Origin: Pseudomonas sp. P7548
GTDB lineage: Bacteria > Pseudomonadota > Gammaproteobacteria > Pseudomonadales > Pseudomonadaceae
Assembly: GCF_013386585.1 (NCBI RefSeq)
Contig: NZ_JACARO010000001.1
Location: 62,001 to 126,000, forward strand
DNA: 64,000 bases
Reading direction: 5' to 3'
The position numbers were made by a program, and so were the translations under genes. The notes beneath the pieces are model-generated. The model had not been told where the DNA came from and made no database searches. It worked only from the letters and a program-made list of their open reading frames with translations. Shown here piece after piece: positions 27,339-36,980 of this stretch. How positions within the stretch are numbered: the first letter of the stretch is position 1; each line of letters opens with the position of its first letter.

Positions 27339-29656
27339 AGGTTTTGCGTTGGGCGGTGGGCAGTGTATTGCTGCTGGTTGCCCTGCTATGGCTCGCCGAC
27401 CGCATCTGGCCCTTGCCCCTGCCCAAGGATGACCTGGCCCGGGTGGTGTTGGCCGAGGATGGCACACCGTTATGGCGCTTCGCCGATGCCAACGGCGTAT
27501 GGCGCTACCCGATTCAAAGCCGTGAAGTCTCGCCTTACTACCTCGATGCGCTGCTGACCTACGAAGACCGCTGGTTCTATCAGCACCCCGGGGTTAATCC
27601 GCTGGCGCTGGTGCGGGCGACGTGGCAGAACCTCACCGGCGCGCGGGTGGTGTCGGGCGGCAGTACGTTGTCGATGCAGGTGGCGCGGCTGCTGGATCCG
27701 CATTCGCGCACCTTTCACGGCAAGTTGCGCCAGTTGTGGCGTACCGCGCAGTTGGAATGGCACCTGTCCAAGGACGAGATCCTCAACCTGTACCTCAATC
27801 GTGCACCGTTCGGCGGCACCTTGCAGGGCGTGGCCGCGGCCAGTTGGGCTTACCTGGGCAAGTCCCCAGCCCAATTGACCCACGCCGAAGCCGCCTTGCT
27901 CGCCGTATTGCCCCAAGGCCCCAGCCGCCTGCGCCCGGACCGTCACCCCCAGCGCGCCCAGGAAGCCCGCGACAAAGTGCTGCGCCGTCTCGCCGAATTC
28001 CAGGTGTGGCCGCAGTCGGCCGTCGACGAAGCCCTGGAAGAACCGCTGCTGCTCGCGCCGCGCCTGGAGCCGAGCCTGGCGCCTTTGCTGGCTCGGCGCC
28101 TGAACCGCCCCGACAGCCCGCCGTTGATCCGCACCACCCTGGACGCCACCCTGCAACGCCGTCTTGAAGACCTGCTGCTGGGCTGGCGCGCGCGTTTACC
28201 GGAGCACACTTCGGCCGCGATCCTGGTGGTGGAAGAAGAGAGCATGGCCGTGCGCGCCTATCTGGGCTCGGTGGACATCAACGACGCCAAGCGCTTTGGC
28301 CATGTGGACATGGTCAGCGCCTTGCGTTCTCCCGGTTCGACCTTGAAGCCATTCCTGTACGGCATGGCCCTGGACGACGGGCTGATCCACTCCGAATCCC
28401 TGTTACAGGACGTGCCCCGGCGCTATGGCGATTACCGGCCGGGCAACTTCTCCATGGGTTTCAGCGGTGCGGTGCCGGCGAGTACGGCATTGTCCAGTTC
28501 GCTGAACCTGCCGGCCGTGCAGTTGCTGGAAGCCTACGGGCCGAAGCGGTTTGCCGCGCAGATGCGCATCGGTGGCGTGCCGTTGGCCTTGCCGGCGCTG
28601 GCCGAGCCCAACCTGGCGCTGATCCTCGGCGGTGCCGGCAGCCGCCTGGAAGACCTGGTGAGTGGCTACAGTGCCTTTGCGCGGGACGGCAAGAGCGCGA
28701 CGATTCGTTTGCAGCCCGACGATGTCCTGCGCGAGCGCCCGATGCTCTCACCGGGGGCGGCGTGGATTGTGCGGCGCATCCTCAGTGGCCAGGCCCGGCC
28801 CGACCGCGATCCCCGTGCCGAACTGGTGCAGCGCCCGGTGCTGGCGTGGAAAACAGGCACCAGCTATGGCTTCAGGGATGCCTGGGCGATTGGCGTGGGG
28901 CCGCGTTACCTGATCGGTGTATGGATCGGCCGTCCGGACGGCACGCCGGTGCCTGGCCAATTCGGCCTGGCATCGGCCGCGCCGTTGATGCTGCAGGTAC
29001 ACGACGTGCTGACCAACCGCGACAGCCAGCGTGGCATCAGTGCCCCGGTGAAGCCGGTGCCGGCCAATGTCGGCGTGGCGGCGATCTGTTGGCCGCTGGG
29101 CCAGCCCATGAGCCGCTCCGACCCCAACTGCCGCCGCCAACGCTTTGCATGGACGCTGGACAACACCACACCGCCGACCCTGCAGGCGCTGGATCAACCG
29201 CTGAGTGTGGGGTTGATGGAAAGTGTCTGGGTCAATGCCAAGGGCTTGCGGGTTGATGCGAGTTGCCCAGGCGCGTCGCTCAAAAATATCGCCCTCTGGC
29301 CCGCGCCGTTGGAACCTTGGCTGCCCAGGATTGAACGTCGCGAAGCCCGTATTCCGGCCGCTGATCCCGATTGCCCACCGCCTGCGCTGGCGGCGTCTTC
29401 ACCGTTGTCGATCGTTGGCGTGCGTGAGGGCGACCAACTACGTTTGCCGGCGGGCAGCCAACAAGCGCTACGCCTGAAGCTTTCCGCGCTGGGGGGCAGT
29501 GGGCGGCGTTGGTGGTTCCTGAATGGCGCGCCGTTGGGGGACAGTGCTAACCAGGATTTTATCAACACCAGTTTCGAGCAATTGGGGCGTTATCAACTGA
29601 GTGTGCTGGATGAGGCTGGCCAAACTGCCCGGCTGGAGTTCAGCGTTGTCGATTAG
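27275..29656 (+). CDS. pbpC: Penicillin-binding protein 1C (start uncertain, inside a REP pair)
   Basis: Bifunctional peptidoglycan glycosyltransferase/transpeptidase of the inner membrane. After a membrane anchor (VLLLVALLWLADRIWPL), the GT51 domain shows EDRWFYQHPGVNP and GGSTLSMQVARLL. The transpeptidase has SPGSTLKPF (Ser-x-x-Lys), SSSLN and KTGTS. The C-terminus (~700-790) matches the BiPBP_C domain of PBP1C. No ATG exists upstream of the anchor in this frame. Candidates are GTG 27209, GTG 27275 (after GGTGGATCG, chosen), TTG 27344 (which would give 770 residues, the E. coli length) and GTG 27356. The first two lie before or in the REP pair. The catalytic part is intact, so a functional enzyme is likely. 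Confidence 0.88.
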   Translation: MTHLPTVSTPPLSLSPASRLLQVLRWAVGSVLLLVALLWLADRIWPLPLPKDDLARVVLAEDGTPLWRFADANGVWRYPIQSREVSPYYLDALLTYEDRWFYQHPGVNPLALVRATWQNLTGARVVSGGSTLSMQVARLLDPHSRTFHGKLRQLWRTAQLEWHLSKDEILNLYLNRAPFGGTLQGVAAASWAYLGKSPAQLTHAEAALLAVLPQGPSRLRPDRHPQRAQEARDKVLRRLAEFQVWPQSAVDEALEEPLLLAPRLEPSLAPLLARRLNRPDSPPLIRTTLDATLQRRLEDLLLGWRARLPEHTSAAILVVEEESMAVRAYLGSVDINDAKRFGHVDMVSALRSPGSTLKPFLYGMALDDGLIHSESLLQDVPRRYGDYRPGNFSMGFSGAVPASTALSSSLNLPAVQLLEAYGPKRFAAQMRIGGVPLALPALAEPNLALILGGAGSRLEDLVSGYSAFARDGKSATIRLQPDDVLRERPMLSPGAAWIVRRILSGQARPDRDPRAELVQRPVLAWKTGTSYGFRDAWAIGVGPRYLIGVWIGRPDGTPVPGQFGLASAAPLMLQVHDVLTNRDSQRGISAPVKPVPANVGVAAICWPLGQPMSRSDPNCRRQRFAWTLDNTTPPTLQALDQPLSVGLMESVWVNAKGLRVDASCPGASLKNIALWPAPLEPWLPRIERREARIPAADPDCPPPALAASSPLSIVGVREGDQLRLPAGSQQALRLKLSALGGSGRRWWFLNGAPLGDSANQDFINTSFEQLGRYQLSVLDEAGQTARLEFSVVD

Positions 29657-29658
29657 AT

Positions 29659-29741
29659 CGCCATCGCAGGCAAGCCAGCTCCCACAGTTGATTGGGCTCA
29701 CACGGTCAAAATGTGGGAGCGGGCTTGCCCGCGATGGCGGC
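29659..29741. repeat. Two REPs in outward orientation after pbpC
   Basis: CGCCATCGCAGGCAAGCC...CCCAC on the left and GTGGGAGCGGGCTTGCCC...GGCGG on the right, that is, the opposite mutual orientation to the usual doublet. They occupy the space between the pbpC stop and the MazG-like gene. Confidence 0.88.
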
Positions 29742-29804
29742 CTAAAGGTTCACTTGCCTTCAACGCCCATCCCCCCGAAGCTATACACCTTCAGGAGCCC
29801 CCGC

Positions 29805-30113
29805 ATGAACCTCGAACACCTCACCGAACGCCTGCACCGCATCCGCGATAACAACGACTGGAAGCCATTCCACAGCCCGAAAAACCTGGCCATGGCCGCC
29901 AGTGTGGAAATGGCCGAGCTGGTGGAGATTTTCCAGTGGCTGACCGAAGACCAGTCGCGCCAGTTGCCCGCTGACAAACTGGCCCACGCCGGCCAGGAAG
30001 TTGGCGATATCGTGCTGTACCTGCTGTTGCTGTGCAGTGAGTTGGGCCTGGACATGAATGAGGTGGTGCGCGCCAAGTTGGCCGACAGCGAGCGGCGGTT
30101 CTCCCATGAGTGA
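29805..30113 (+). CDS. MazG-like nucleotide pyrophosphohydrolase
   Basis: Predicted all-alpha NTP pyrophosphatase that removes non-canonical or excess nucleotides (RS21-C6/MazG-like group). The 102-residue single domain has the metal-binding helices SVEMAELVEIFQW (E-x-x-E type) and EVGDIVLYLLLL (E-x-x-D type), and the typical WKPFHSPKNLAMA start. ATG 29805 follows CAGGAG. It overlaps the next gene by 8 bp, indicating a two-gene operon with the tRNA methyltransferase. Confidence 0.92.
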   Translation: MNLEHLTERLHRIRDNNDWKPFHSPKNLAMAASVEMAELVEIFQWLTEDQSRQLPADKLAHAGQEVGDIVLYLLLLCSELGLDMNEVVRAKLADSERRFSHE

Positions 30114-30855
30114 TCGGCATTTCGACCAGTTGGCCACGCGTTTTGCCGAGAAGATCTACGGCGGCGCCAAGGGGGCTATCCGCCTCGCGGTGCTCCAGGC
30201 TGACCTGACCGAGGCGCTGCCGGCGCGTCCATTGCGTGTGCTGGATATCGGCGCGGGCCTGGGGCACATGTCGTTGTGGCTGGCTCAGCAGGGCCACCAG
30301 GTGACCCTGGCCGAGCCCGCCGAGCCGATGCTCGAAGGCGCGCGCCAACGGTTCGCCGACGCCGGGCAGACCGCCACCTTTATCCACGCACCCTGGCAAG
30401 ACCTGCTCGGCCAACTCACCGAACCCTACGACCTGGTGCTGTGCCACGCCGTGCTGGAGTGGCTGGCCGAACCCCACGCGATCCTGCCGGTGCTGCACCA
30501 ACTCACGGTGCCCGGGGGCTGGCTGTCGCTGGCGTTCTACAACCGTGATGCGTTGATTTATCGCAACCTGCTCAAAGGCCACTTCCGCAAAATGCGCAAG
30601 AACGACATGGCCGGCGAGAAGCAGAGCCTCACGCCGCAACAACCGCTCGATCCACGCGAGCTGGCGGCGCAACTCGAAGGGCTTTGGCAGGTCGAAAGCC
30701 AAAGCGGCGTGCGGGTGTTCCACGACTATATGCCGGTGGAATTCCAGGCCCGCGCCGATTTGCAGGACCTTTTGGAGATGGAACTCGCTCACCGTCGTCA
30801 CCCAAGCTTTGCCGGACTTGGGCGTTATTTGCACTGGATCTGCCGTCCGGTTTAA
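30106..30855 (+). CDS. cmoM: tRNA 5-carboxymethoxyuridine methyltransferase
   Basis: SAM-dependent methyltransferase forming the methyl ester of cmo5U at the tRNA wobble position (formerly called SmtA). The 249-residue protein shows motif I VLDIGAGLGHMSLWLAQQGH, the acidic residue after beta-2 (LAEPAE), and the post-motif region LVLCHAVLEWL. The C-terminal RRHPSFAGLGRYLHWICR is typical for CmoM. It starts inside the end of the MazG-like gene. A generic class I methyltransferase is the only alternative. Confidence 0.88.
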   Translation: MSDRHFDQLATRFAEKIYGGAKGAIRLAVLQADLTEALPARPLRVLDIGAGLGHMSLWLAQQGHQVTLAEPAEPMLEGARQRFADAGQTATFIHAPWQDLLGQLTEPYDLVLCHAVLEWLAEPHAILPVLHQLTVPGGWLSLAFYNRDALIYRNLLKGHFRKMRKNDMAGEKQSLTPQQPLDPRELAAQLEGLWQVESQSGVRVFHDYMPVEFQARADLQDLLEMELAHRRHPSFAGLGRYLHWICRPV

Positions 30856-30879
30856 GCGGCCCAGTCTGCGGAGGTCGAA

Positions 30880-31482
30880 ATGCGTCGTCTCTGTTTGATC
30901 CTGTTGTCCCTGGGGTTGGGCGCCTGTTCCAGCCCCAACCCCTATGTCGCTGCTTCGGCGCCGATTCCCCCGGCGCCGGCCCAGGCGGCGAATACCTTCG
31001 ATGCCAGCGCGTACCCGGCGCCGGTGCGTGACTACGGCGCCTACCGCAACTGGGCCTGGCTCAACGGTCAGCTGCCGGCGGGCTCGGCCTGGGCCGACTC
31101 GGCGCAGATTGCCGAGGCGGTCAGCGGCGCTCTGGACCAACGCGGCCTGCGCCCCCTGCATGACAAACGTGCACCGGACCTGTTGGTCAGCGCCGACGTG
31201 CGCCTGGAGAAACGCCTCAAACAAGTCCAGGACGACTATGGCTACGGGTACGGCGGCTATAACCGCTATGGCAATGGCTACGGCATGTACAACTCGGTGC
31301 CGGTGGTGCGCACCTATGAAGTGACCGTGGCGGTGGTGCGGGTCAACCTGTTCGATGCACGCAACGGCCAGCCGGTATGGAGCACCAGTGCGGAAACCAC
31401 CAGCCAGGGCAGCCTCAGCGAACGCGCCGATTCCCTGCGCGAAGCGGTGCAAAAGGCGATGACGGCCTACCCGCCCAGTTAA
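30880..31482 (+). CDS. DUF4136 lipoprotein 1
   Basis: Function unknown. The 200-residue protein has a lipoprotein signal (SLGLGACSS). An Ala/Pro-rich linker follows, then the DUF4136 core with YGAYRNWAW at the front and a Gly/Tyr-rich segment (~120-140). The conserved C-terminal pattern is [12 protein letters not shown]...[14 protein letters not shown]. Ser after the Cys predicts outer-membrane sorting. The start follows GCGGAGGTCGAA. It forms a tandem with a paralogue 45 bp downstream. Confidence 0.88.
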   Translation: MRRLCLILLSLGLGACSSPNPYVAASAPIPPAPAQAANTFDASAYPAPVRDYGAYRNWAWLNGQLPAGSAWADSAQIAEAVSGALDQRGLRPLHDKRAPDLLVSADVRLEKRLKQVQDDYGYGYGGYNRYGNGYGMYNSVPVVRTYEVTVAVVRVNLFDARNGQPVWSTSAETTSQGSLSERADSLREAVQKAMTAYPPS

Positions 31483-31527
31483 CCGCTATTCTCATCTCAA
31501 GAACGCCTCGTTTTTTGGAGAACAACC

Positions 31528-32085
31528 ATGCTTCGTCGCATTGCTGCACTTGCTGTCGTTGTATTGCTGGGCGGCTGCCAGACCAGCCAGGTTAACCACG
31601 ACTTTGACGCCAGCCGCGACTTCGGCGCCTACCGCAGCTGGGCCTGGAAAGACCCGGCGCTGCAATATCGCCCGGATGACCCGCGAATCAAGAGTGACCT
31701 TACCGAACAACGCATCCGCGAGGCCGTGGGCGAGCAGCTTGACCAGCGCGGCTTGCGCCCGGCCGCGCCGGGCACCAAGGCTGACGTGAACGTGCAGGCC
31801 TACCTGATCGTTGAAGACCGCCAGCAACAGGTCACCACCAACTACGGCGGCGCCTGGGGCGGCCCGTGGAACGGCTATTGGGGTGGCCCGATGTACAACG
31901 AAACGCGCAACATCACCTACAAGGTGGCAACCATCCAGATCGACCTGCTCGACGGCAAGGACGGCAAGCTGGTGTGGCGTGGCAGCGACGAGCAGATGAT
32001 GAGCAGCACGCCGAACCCTCAGGACCGCAGCAACGCCATTCGCACCACGGTGAGCCGGATCCTCTCCAGTTACCCACCCCACTAA
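31528..32085 (+). CDS. DUF4136 lipoprotein 2 (tandem paralogue)
   Basis: Function unknown. The 185-residue protein has a lipoprotein signal (LLGGCQTS) and the DUF4136 core: [52 protein letters not shown] and IRTTVSRILSSYPPH. It shares the same layout as the preceding gene, including a Gly/Trp/Tyr-rich loop (~110-130) at the equivalent place, so the two arose by tandem duplication and then diverged. The start follows TTTTTTGGAGAACAACC. Confidence 0.9.
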   Translation: MLRRIAALAVVVLLGGCQTSQVNHDFDASRDFGAYRSWAWKDPALQYRPDDPRIKSDLTEQRIREAVGEQLDQRGLRPAAPGTKADVNVQAYLIVEDRQQQVTTNYGGAWGGPWNGYWGGPMYNETRNITYKVATIQIDLLDGKDGKLVWRGSDEQMMSSTPNPQDRSNAIRTTVSRILSSYPPH

Positions 32086-32101
32086 AACCTGCAGGTCCCT
32101 T

Positions 32102-32202
32102 GTAGGCGCCGGCTTGTGTGGGCGCTGGCTTGCCTGCGATGCGGGCACCTCAGTCTTTCAGGTAGACCGGGGTGATGCCATCGCTGGCAAGCCAGCTCCT
32201 AC
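32102..32202. repeat. Degenerate REP pair before tadG
   Basis: GTAGGCGCCGGCTTG at the left and CAAGCCAGCTCCTAC at the right, with an additional REP-like GTGGGCGCTGGCTTGCCTGCGATG starting at about 32117. The left side appears to consist of two overlapping, decayed REP copies. Confidence 0.75.
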
Positions 32203-32298
32203 AGGGTGCTTTGGCGTCTGCAAAATCGTCATCACCCCTGCCCAGCCTTGACTACACTTCATTGCACCTAAGGAGAGTAAGCGCCAAAGGAGTGCTCG

Positions 32299-34248
32299 AT
32301 GTCTCCCCGACTTCGTTCCAGGCAACGTGGTGCGATCGGCCTGATGGCGGCGGGTACCTTGGCGCTTGCCTTGATATTCATGCTGCTGGCGGTCGACAGC
32401 GGGCGGTTGTACCTCGAAAAACGCAAGGTGCAGTCCATTGCCGACACCTCGGCGCTGGAGGCAGCAGGCCTGGGCGGGCAATGCGGCAGCAGCACCACCG
32501 CCAATGCCTATGCCGTGCAAAATGCCAAGCGCAACGGTTTCACGCTGGTGGCCGGCGATAACAGCCGCACGCTGGTGGTGACCTGCGGCACTCTCGCCAC
32601 CAACGCCAGCAACCTGCGCGTATTTACCGCCGATGCCACCAAGAACGACGCGATCCGCGTGGTGGCCTCGCGCACGGTGATGACCAGCATCGCCAATGGC
32701 ATCCTGAACCTGTTCCACGGTAAAGCGTTCAATGCGCAGACCGTCCTGAGTGCTACCGCCGTGGCGGCCCAGGCACCGCCTGTCGCGCAACTGACCATCC
32801 GCAGCAGCCTGGCCACGGTCGACTCCACGAAATCGCCGTTGCTTAACTTCACCTTTGGCAATTTGCTCGGTGGCAGCCTGTCGCTGACGGCGGCGGGCTG
32901 GAACGGGATCGTATCCACCAACGTCAACCTGCTCGGTTACCTGGACCAGTTGGCCATCCGCCTGAACGTGACCGCAGGTGACTACACCGCGCTGCTGGCG
33001 GCCAAGGCCTCGGCCACCGACCTGATCCATGCGACGGTGATGTTGCTGCAAAAGAACGGCGCCGCGGCCACGGCGGTCATCAACAACGTGCTGGCGCTGG
33101 AAGCCATCGCCCCCAATACCCAACTGCTGACTGTGGGCAGTTTGCTGAACGTGGCCACCGGCACGCCGATTGCTGCGCTGAACTCCACAGTGCAGCTGTT
33201 CCAACTGCTGGAGGCGGTGGCGCAACTGTCCAGCAGCAAGAGCGCGGTGAGCGCGGCGGTTCAACTCAATATCCCCCTGGTGGGCAATGTCTCGATCCAG
33301 ACCAAGGTGATCGAACCGCCGCAACTCTCGGCGATTGGCAACCCCGCACTGGCCAAGGCCGGGCTGGCCAAGACGCCGCCGACCGATCAGATCTTCGTGC
33401 GCACGGCACAAGTGCGCACCCTGGTGGTGGTGCAGGCGCCGGTGCTCAAGTTGGTATCGGGGGTGGCCTCGATCCTGACCGGTCTCGCCACGCCCGTGTC
33501 GAAGGTGGTAGGCGGCCTGCTGAACCTGAATATTCCTGCGGTGGTCGGGGGCGTCCTATGCCTGGTGGCGTGCAATGTCACAGACGTGGATATCACCCAG
33601 TCCCTGTCCATCTACATCGAGGCCGCCAGCGCCGAGAGCCACGTGACGGATTTCAGTTGTGCCACGCCGGCCACCAAGTCGTTGACGGTGCAGGCCACTA
33701 CCGCCGTCGCCACCTTGGGCGTGGGCTATGTGGACCCGGTATCGGCGTTTTCGTCCTCGGCGCCGGTCAATGTACAGCCGGTCAGGCTGATCGATTTTGG
33801 CGAGCACTATTGCATCGTGCTGACCTTGATCTGCGGCCCGCGTACGGCCGGGGTGGGCGGCGGCTTGAACTTGAGGGCGCTGTCCACCATCGGCCAGCAA
33901 ACCAGCCCCTTGCTGTTTTTACCCGTGGCTGAAATGAACGCGACGCCGACCTACCAGAGCCCACCCGGTACCGCCAATATCATCAACAGCCTGGGCGCCA
34001 CGTTGTCGGGCCTGCAGGTGACTTACGTACCGCCCACCGGCAGTACGCCCAACAGTGGCAATGCGACGGTCGCCAATGCGTTGACCACCATCATCTCGTC
34101 CGTCGTGGGGCTGATACAGAACGTGCTGGCGCCGATACTAGACCCCATCGTCAACACCCTGCTTTCGGCCTTGGGCATCAGCCTGGGCAACGCCGAAGTG
34201 GGGGCCAACCTCACCTGCCACATGGGCCGCGCTTACCTGGTGATCTAG
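32299..34248 (+). CDS. tadG: TadG-like pilus-associated protein
   Basis: Predicted envelope protein of the Tad pilus system. The 649-residue protein has the N-terminal Tad/TadG motif: QRGAIGLMAAGTLALALIFM as a single membrane helix, then DSGRLYLEKRKVQSIADTSALEAA. The long remainder is a Ser/Thr/Ala/Val-rich, probably exported region with several cysteines and no recognisable vWA MIDAS motif. The start follows AAAGGAGTGCTCG. It is transcribed toward pprA, and the two stop codons overlap in CTAG. From memory, in P. aeruginosa the tadG gene sits beside pprB and the tad operon; here it lies on the far side of pprA. Confidence 0.82.
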   Translation: MSPRLRSRQRGAIGLMAAGTLALALIFMLLAVDSGRLYLEKRKVQSIADTSALEAAGLGGQCGSSTTANAYAVQNAKRNGFTLVAGDNSRTLVVTCGTLATNASNLRVFTADATKNDAIRVVASRTVMTSIANGILNLFHGKAFNAQTVLSATAVAAQAPPVAQLTIRSSLATVDSTKSPLLNFTFGNLLGGSLSLTAAGWNGIVSTNVNLLGYLDQLAIRLNVTAGDYTALLAAKASATDLIHATVMLLQKNGAAATAVINNVLALEAIAPNTQLLTVGSLLNVATGTPIAALNSTVQLFQLLEAVAQLSSSKSAVSAAVQLNIPLVGNVSIQTKVIEPPQLSAIGNPALAKAGLAKTPPTDQIFVRTAQVRTLVVVQAPVLKLVSGVASILTGLATPVSKVVGGLLNLNIPAVVGGVLCLVACNVTDVDITQSLSIYIEAASAESHVTDFSCATPATKSLTVQATTAVATLGVGYVDPVSAFSSSAPVNVQPVRLIDFGEHYCIVLTLICGPRTAGVGGGLNLRALSTIGQQTSPLLFLPVAEMNATPTYQSPPGTANIINSLGATLSGLQVTYVPPTGSTPNSGNATVANALTTIISSVVGLIQNVLAPILDPIVNTLLSALGISLGNAEVGANLTCHMGRAYLVI

Positions 34249-36980
34249 GCGGTGATGATCGGCAGCTCCACACAGAACCGGGCGCCGTGCTCACCGTTGC
34301 TGACACTCAGACGCCCGCCCATGTTTTCCACAATGCCGTAGCTCACCGACAAGCCCAATCCGGTGCCCACGCCAATCGGCTTGGTGGTAAAGAACGGTTC
34401 GAAAATTCGCTCCAGCAGGCGCGGGTCGATGCCGCCGCCGTTGTCCTCGACCCAGATGCGCACATGGCGGCTGTCATGTTCAGTGTGCACGGCAATCCAC
34501 GGGTTCAAACCGGGATTTTTTTCCCGCTGGCTCAGCAGCGCATCGCGGGCGTTGACCATCAGGTTGATCAGCACCTGTTCAAGTTGGTCCGCGTAACCGA
34601 TGACCTTCACTGAGAAGTCCGCAGGCGTCAGGCGCACCTCCACGCCCTTGCCACGCAAGCCTTCACTCAGTAGCGACAGCGTGCCTTCCACGGCCTGCGC
34701 CGGGTCAAAGGGCTGCTGTTCGATTTCCGAGCGCCGGCCGAACACGCGCATGTGGTCCACCACCTTCGCCGCCCGTTGTACCTGGGCATCAATGCGCTGG
34801 AGTTTTTCCGTGAGGTAATCAATCTGGGCGTCGCCATTGCTCAAGCGCTTGAGCACGTTGACGATGGCCATGCGCATCACGTTCAACGGTTGGTTGATCT
34901 CGTGGGCCAGGCCGGTGGCCATTTCGCCGAGGGTGGCCATCTTGGCGCTTTGCGTCAGTTGTTGCTGGGAGCGGCGTACTTCGGTGTTGTCCCGGCCGAC
35001 GGCCTGGACTTCTACCAGCGCGCCGCTGTCATCGAATACCCCACGGTCCGACCACACCCACCAGGCGTGCTCGCGTCCCGGCAATTGCAGGCTGATTTCG
35101 GCGGTGCTCACGGGGAATTCCGGGGTCAGCTGGCCGATGCGCTGCACAAAGGCGTGGCGCTGTTCGGTCGACAGCCATTCCCCCAGGTTCACCCCCGGCA
35201 GTTGCGCGGGCAGGCATTCCAGGTAATTGGCCAGGGGCGTGTTGCCGAAGGTCAGCGTCAGGTCGGGCCGGTAGCGGCAGATCATCGCCGGGGAGTCTTC
35301 CACGAGGATGCGGTAGCGCTCCTCGCTCTGCTTGACCTGCTCGGCCGCCAGGGTCGCCTCGGTGACGTCCAGCCACAGGCCGACCGCTTCCACCGGCAGG
35401 CCGAGGTCGTCGCGCAGCAACTTGGCTTCGTCGAGCAGCCAGTGGTAGTGACCTTGTTTGTCGCGGACCCGGTAGCGACTGCGCACTGTGCCTTCGCGCA
35501 GCAGTTGGCGCGTACGGTCGAAATACAGCTCGCGGTCTTCGGGGTGGATCAGCAATGCCAGCGCGGCCCCGTCGCACTCGGCCAGCGTCCAGCCCAGCAG
35601 CGGCAGCAGGCTGTCGCTGAAGAACACCGGTTGCAGCGCCCCGTTGACGTAGCGCTGCACATAGATCACGGCGGGAGAGCTGGCGATCAGGTTATCCAGA
35701 CGCGCATGGGCCGCAGCAGCGTGCAGTTGCTGGTTCTTGATGTCGCTGATGTCGAGCATGAAGCCGATCCAGCGGCGGTTGTCGCCCACCCCCAGCACTT
35801 GGCCCTGCACGCGGTACCAGATGGGGTGCTCGGTATCGCTGCGTTGCAAGCGCACGCTGGTGAGCAAGGGTTTGCCCAAGGCTTGCAGGTCATGCAGGCG
35901 ACTGCCGAGTTCCTGGCGGTCGGCGGGGTGGATCAGTTCCAGCCATAAGTCGAGGGGCTGGCGAGTGGGGCCGTCGTCGAGGCTCAGGCTGCGCAGCAGT
36001 TGCGGGGCCAGTTGAATCTCCTGGGTGGCCGGCAACAGCTCCCACCAACCGGTGCCGAGCAAACCTTGCAGGGCTTCGACGCGCTCCAGTTGCTGATGAT
36101 GACGCTGTTCACGCAAACGGCTCAGCAGGGGGGCGGCGAGGGCGGCGGTGAGGTTCAGCCAGTCCCGTTCGCTGGTCTGGGATTGGCTGTTGTAGAACCC
36201 GCACAGCAACCAGGCGGCCACGCCCTGGCCGTCACGGTAAGGCACCAGAAAGCCGTCGGCATTGCCGAACACGCTGTGCAGGCGCGGGTTGTCGTTGTGG
36301 CCCCGGGCGATGTCCAGGCTCAGTGGGGCATTGCCGTTGACGCTGTCCAGGCTGGTGCCCAGGCGCTGCGCGGTCTGCCACAACGCAGGGGCGTCATGGG
36401 CGGCGTACTGGCCGTAGATGCGCCAACCCTGGTCGCCATCGTCGAGCAGCGCCAGGGCAATGCACGGGATGCGCCAGCGCTGGGCCACGCTGGCCAAGTG
36501 TTCGTTGAGCACTTCCGGCAGGCGGCTGAGGGTACACACCCGCAGTTGTTCGCTCATCTGGCAGGCCAACTGATGGTTCTGTTCGCGGTGCTGGGCCAGC
36601 TGGCGGCCGGCCAACAGGTCGCTGACGTCCAGCAGGCGCAGGGTCCAGTGCTCGCCATCGGGCTCGATCCAGCCACGGGTGTGCAGGGTCTGGCCGGCGA
36701 TGCCCTGGAAGTCGAGGTCCAGGCCATGGCGTTGCCAGTCGCTCGGCTGGCCTTCGATGCTCAACGCGCAGTTGGCGCGCAGCAAGCTGTGCAGAGGCGG
36801 CGTGGCGTCGGGGAGCAGGTGTTGGGCAAGCTGCGTGCGCAACGTGCCCGTGATGCTCAGCACATGGCCCTGGGCGTCCAGTTGCAGTTGCAGGCCATTG
36901 AACGCGGGGGGCGTTGCATCGAAAGGCAGCGGGCTGCTGCGGCCCAGCAAACGCCCGAGCAGCTTATCCCCCGGCGTCAA
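34245..36980 (-). CDS. pprA: PprA-like PAS sensor histidine kinase
   Basis: Cytoplasmic sensor kinase, expected partner of PprB. The 911-residue protein has no membrane segment. The N-terminal half holds a PAS/GAF-like region (to ~300). Then come PAS/PAC repeats ([57 protein letters not shown]). The kinase core has the phospho-acceptor [10 protein letters not shown], the N-box [10 protein letters not shown] and the G-boxes [10 protein letters not shown] and GTGLGLSV. The TTG start overlaps the tadE-like stop codon, so translation is probably coupled. PprAB is known in P. aeruginosa to activate Tad pili and other adhesins. Confidence 0.88.
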   Translation of the reverse strand: MTPGDKLLGRLLGRSSPLPFDATPPAFNGLQLQLDAQGHVLSITGTLRTQLAQHLLPDATPPLHSLLRANCALSIEGQPSDWQRHGLDLDFQGIAGQTLHTRGWIEPDGEHWTLRLLDVSDLLAGRQLAQHREQNHQLACQMSEQLRVCTLSRLPEVLNEHLASVAQRWRIPCIALALLDDGDQGWRIYGQYAAHDAPALWQTAQRLGTSLDSVNGNAPLSLDIARGHNDNPRLHSVFGNADGFLVPYRDGQGVAAWLLCGFYNSQSQTSERDWLNLTAALAAPLLSRLREQRHHQQLERVEALQGLLGTGWWELLPATQEIQLAPQLLRSLSLDDGPTRQPLDLWLELIHPADRQELGSRLHDLQALGKPLLTSVRLQRSDTEHPIWYRVQGQVLGVGDNRRWIGFMLDISDIKNQQLHAAAAHARLDNLIASSPAVIYVQRYVNGALQPVFFSDSLLPLLGWTLAECDGAALALLIHPEDRELYFDRTRQLLREGTVRSRYRVRDKQGHYHWLLDEAKLLRDDLGLPVEAVGLWLDVTEATLAAEQVKQSEERYRILVEDSPAMICRYRPDLTLTFGNTPLANYLECLPAQLPGVNLGEWLSTEQRHAFVQRIGQLTPEFPVSTAEISLQLPGREHAWWVWSDRGVFDDSGALVEVQAVGRDNTEVRRSQQQLTQSAKMATLGEMATGLAHEINQPLNVMRMAIVNVLKRLSNGDAQIDYLTEKLQRIDAQVQRAAKVVDHMRVFGRRSEIEQQPFDPAQAVEGTLSLLSEGLRGKGVEVRLTPADFSVKVIGYADQLEQVLINLMVNARDALLSQREKNPGLNPWIAVHTEHDSRHVRIWVEDNGGGIDPRLLERIFEPFFTTKPIGVGTGLGLSVSYGIVENMGGRLSVSNGEHGARFCVELPIITA

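Noticed and set aside
27209..29656. pbpC considered a pseudogene
   Set aside because: The catalytic domains and the C-terminal domain are complete and in one frame; only the start region is altered.
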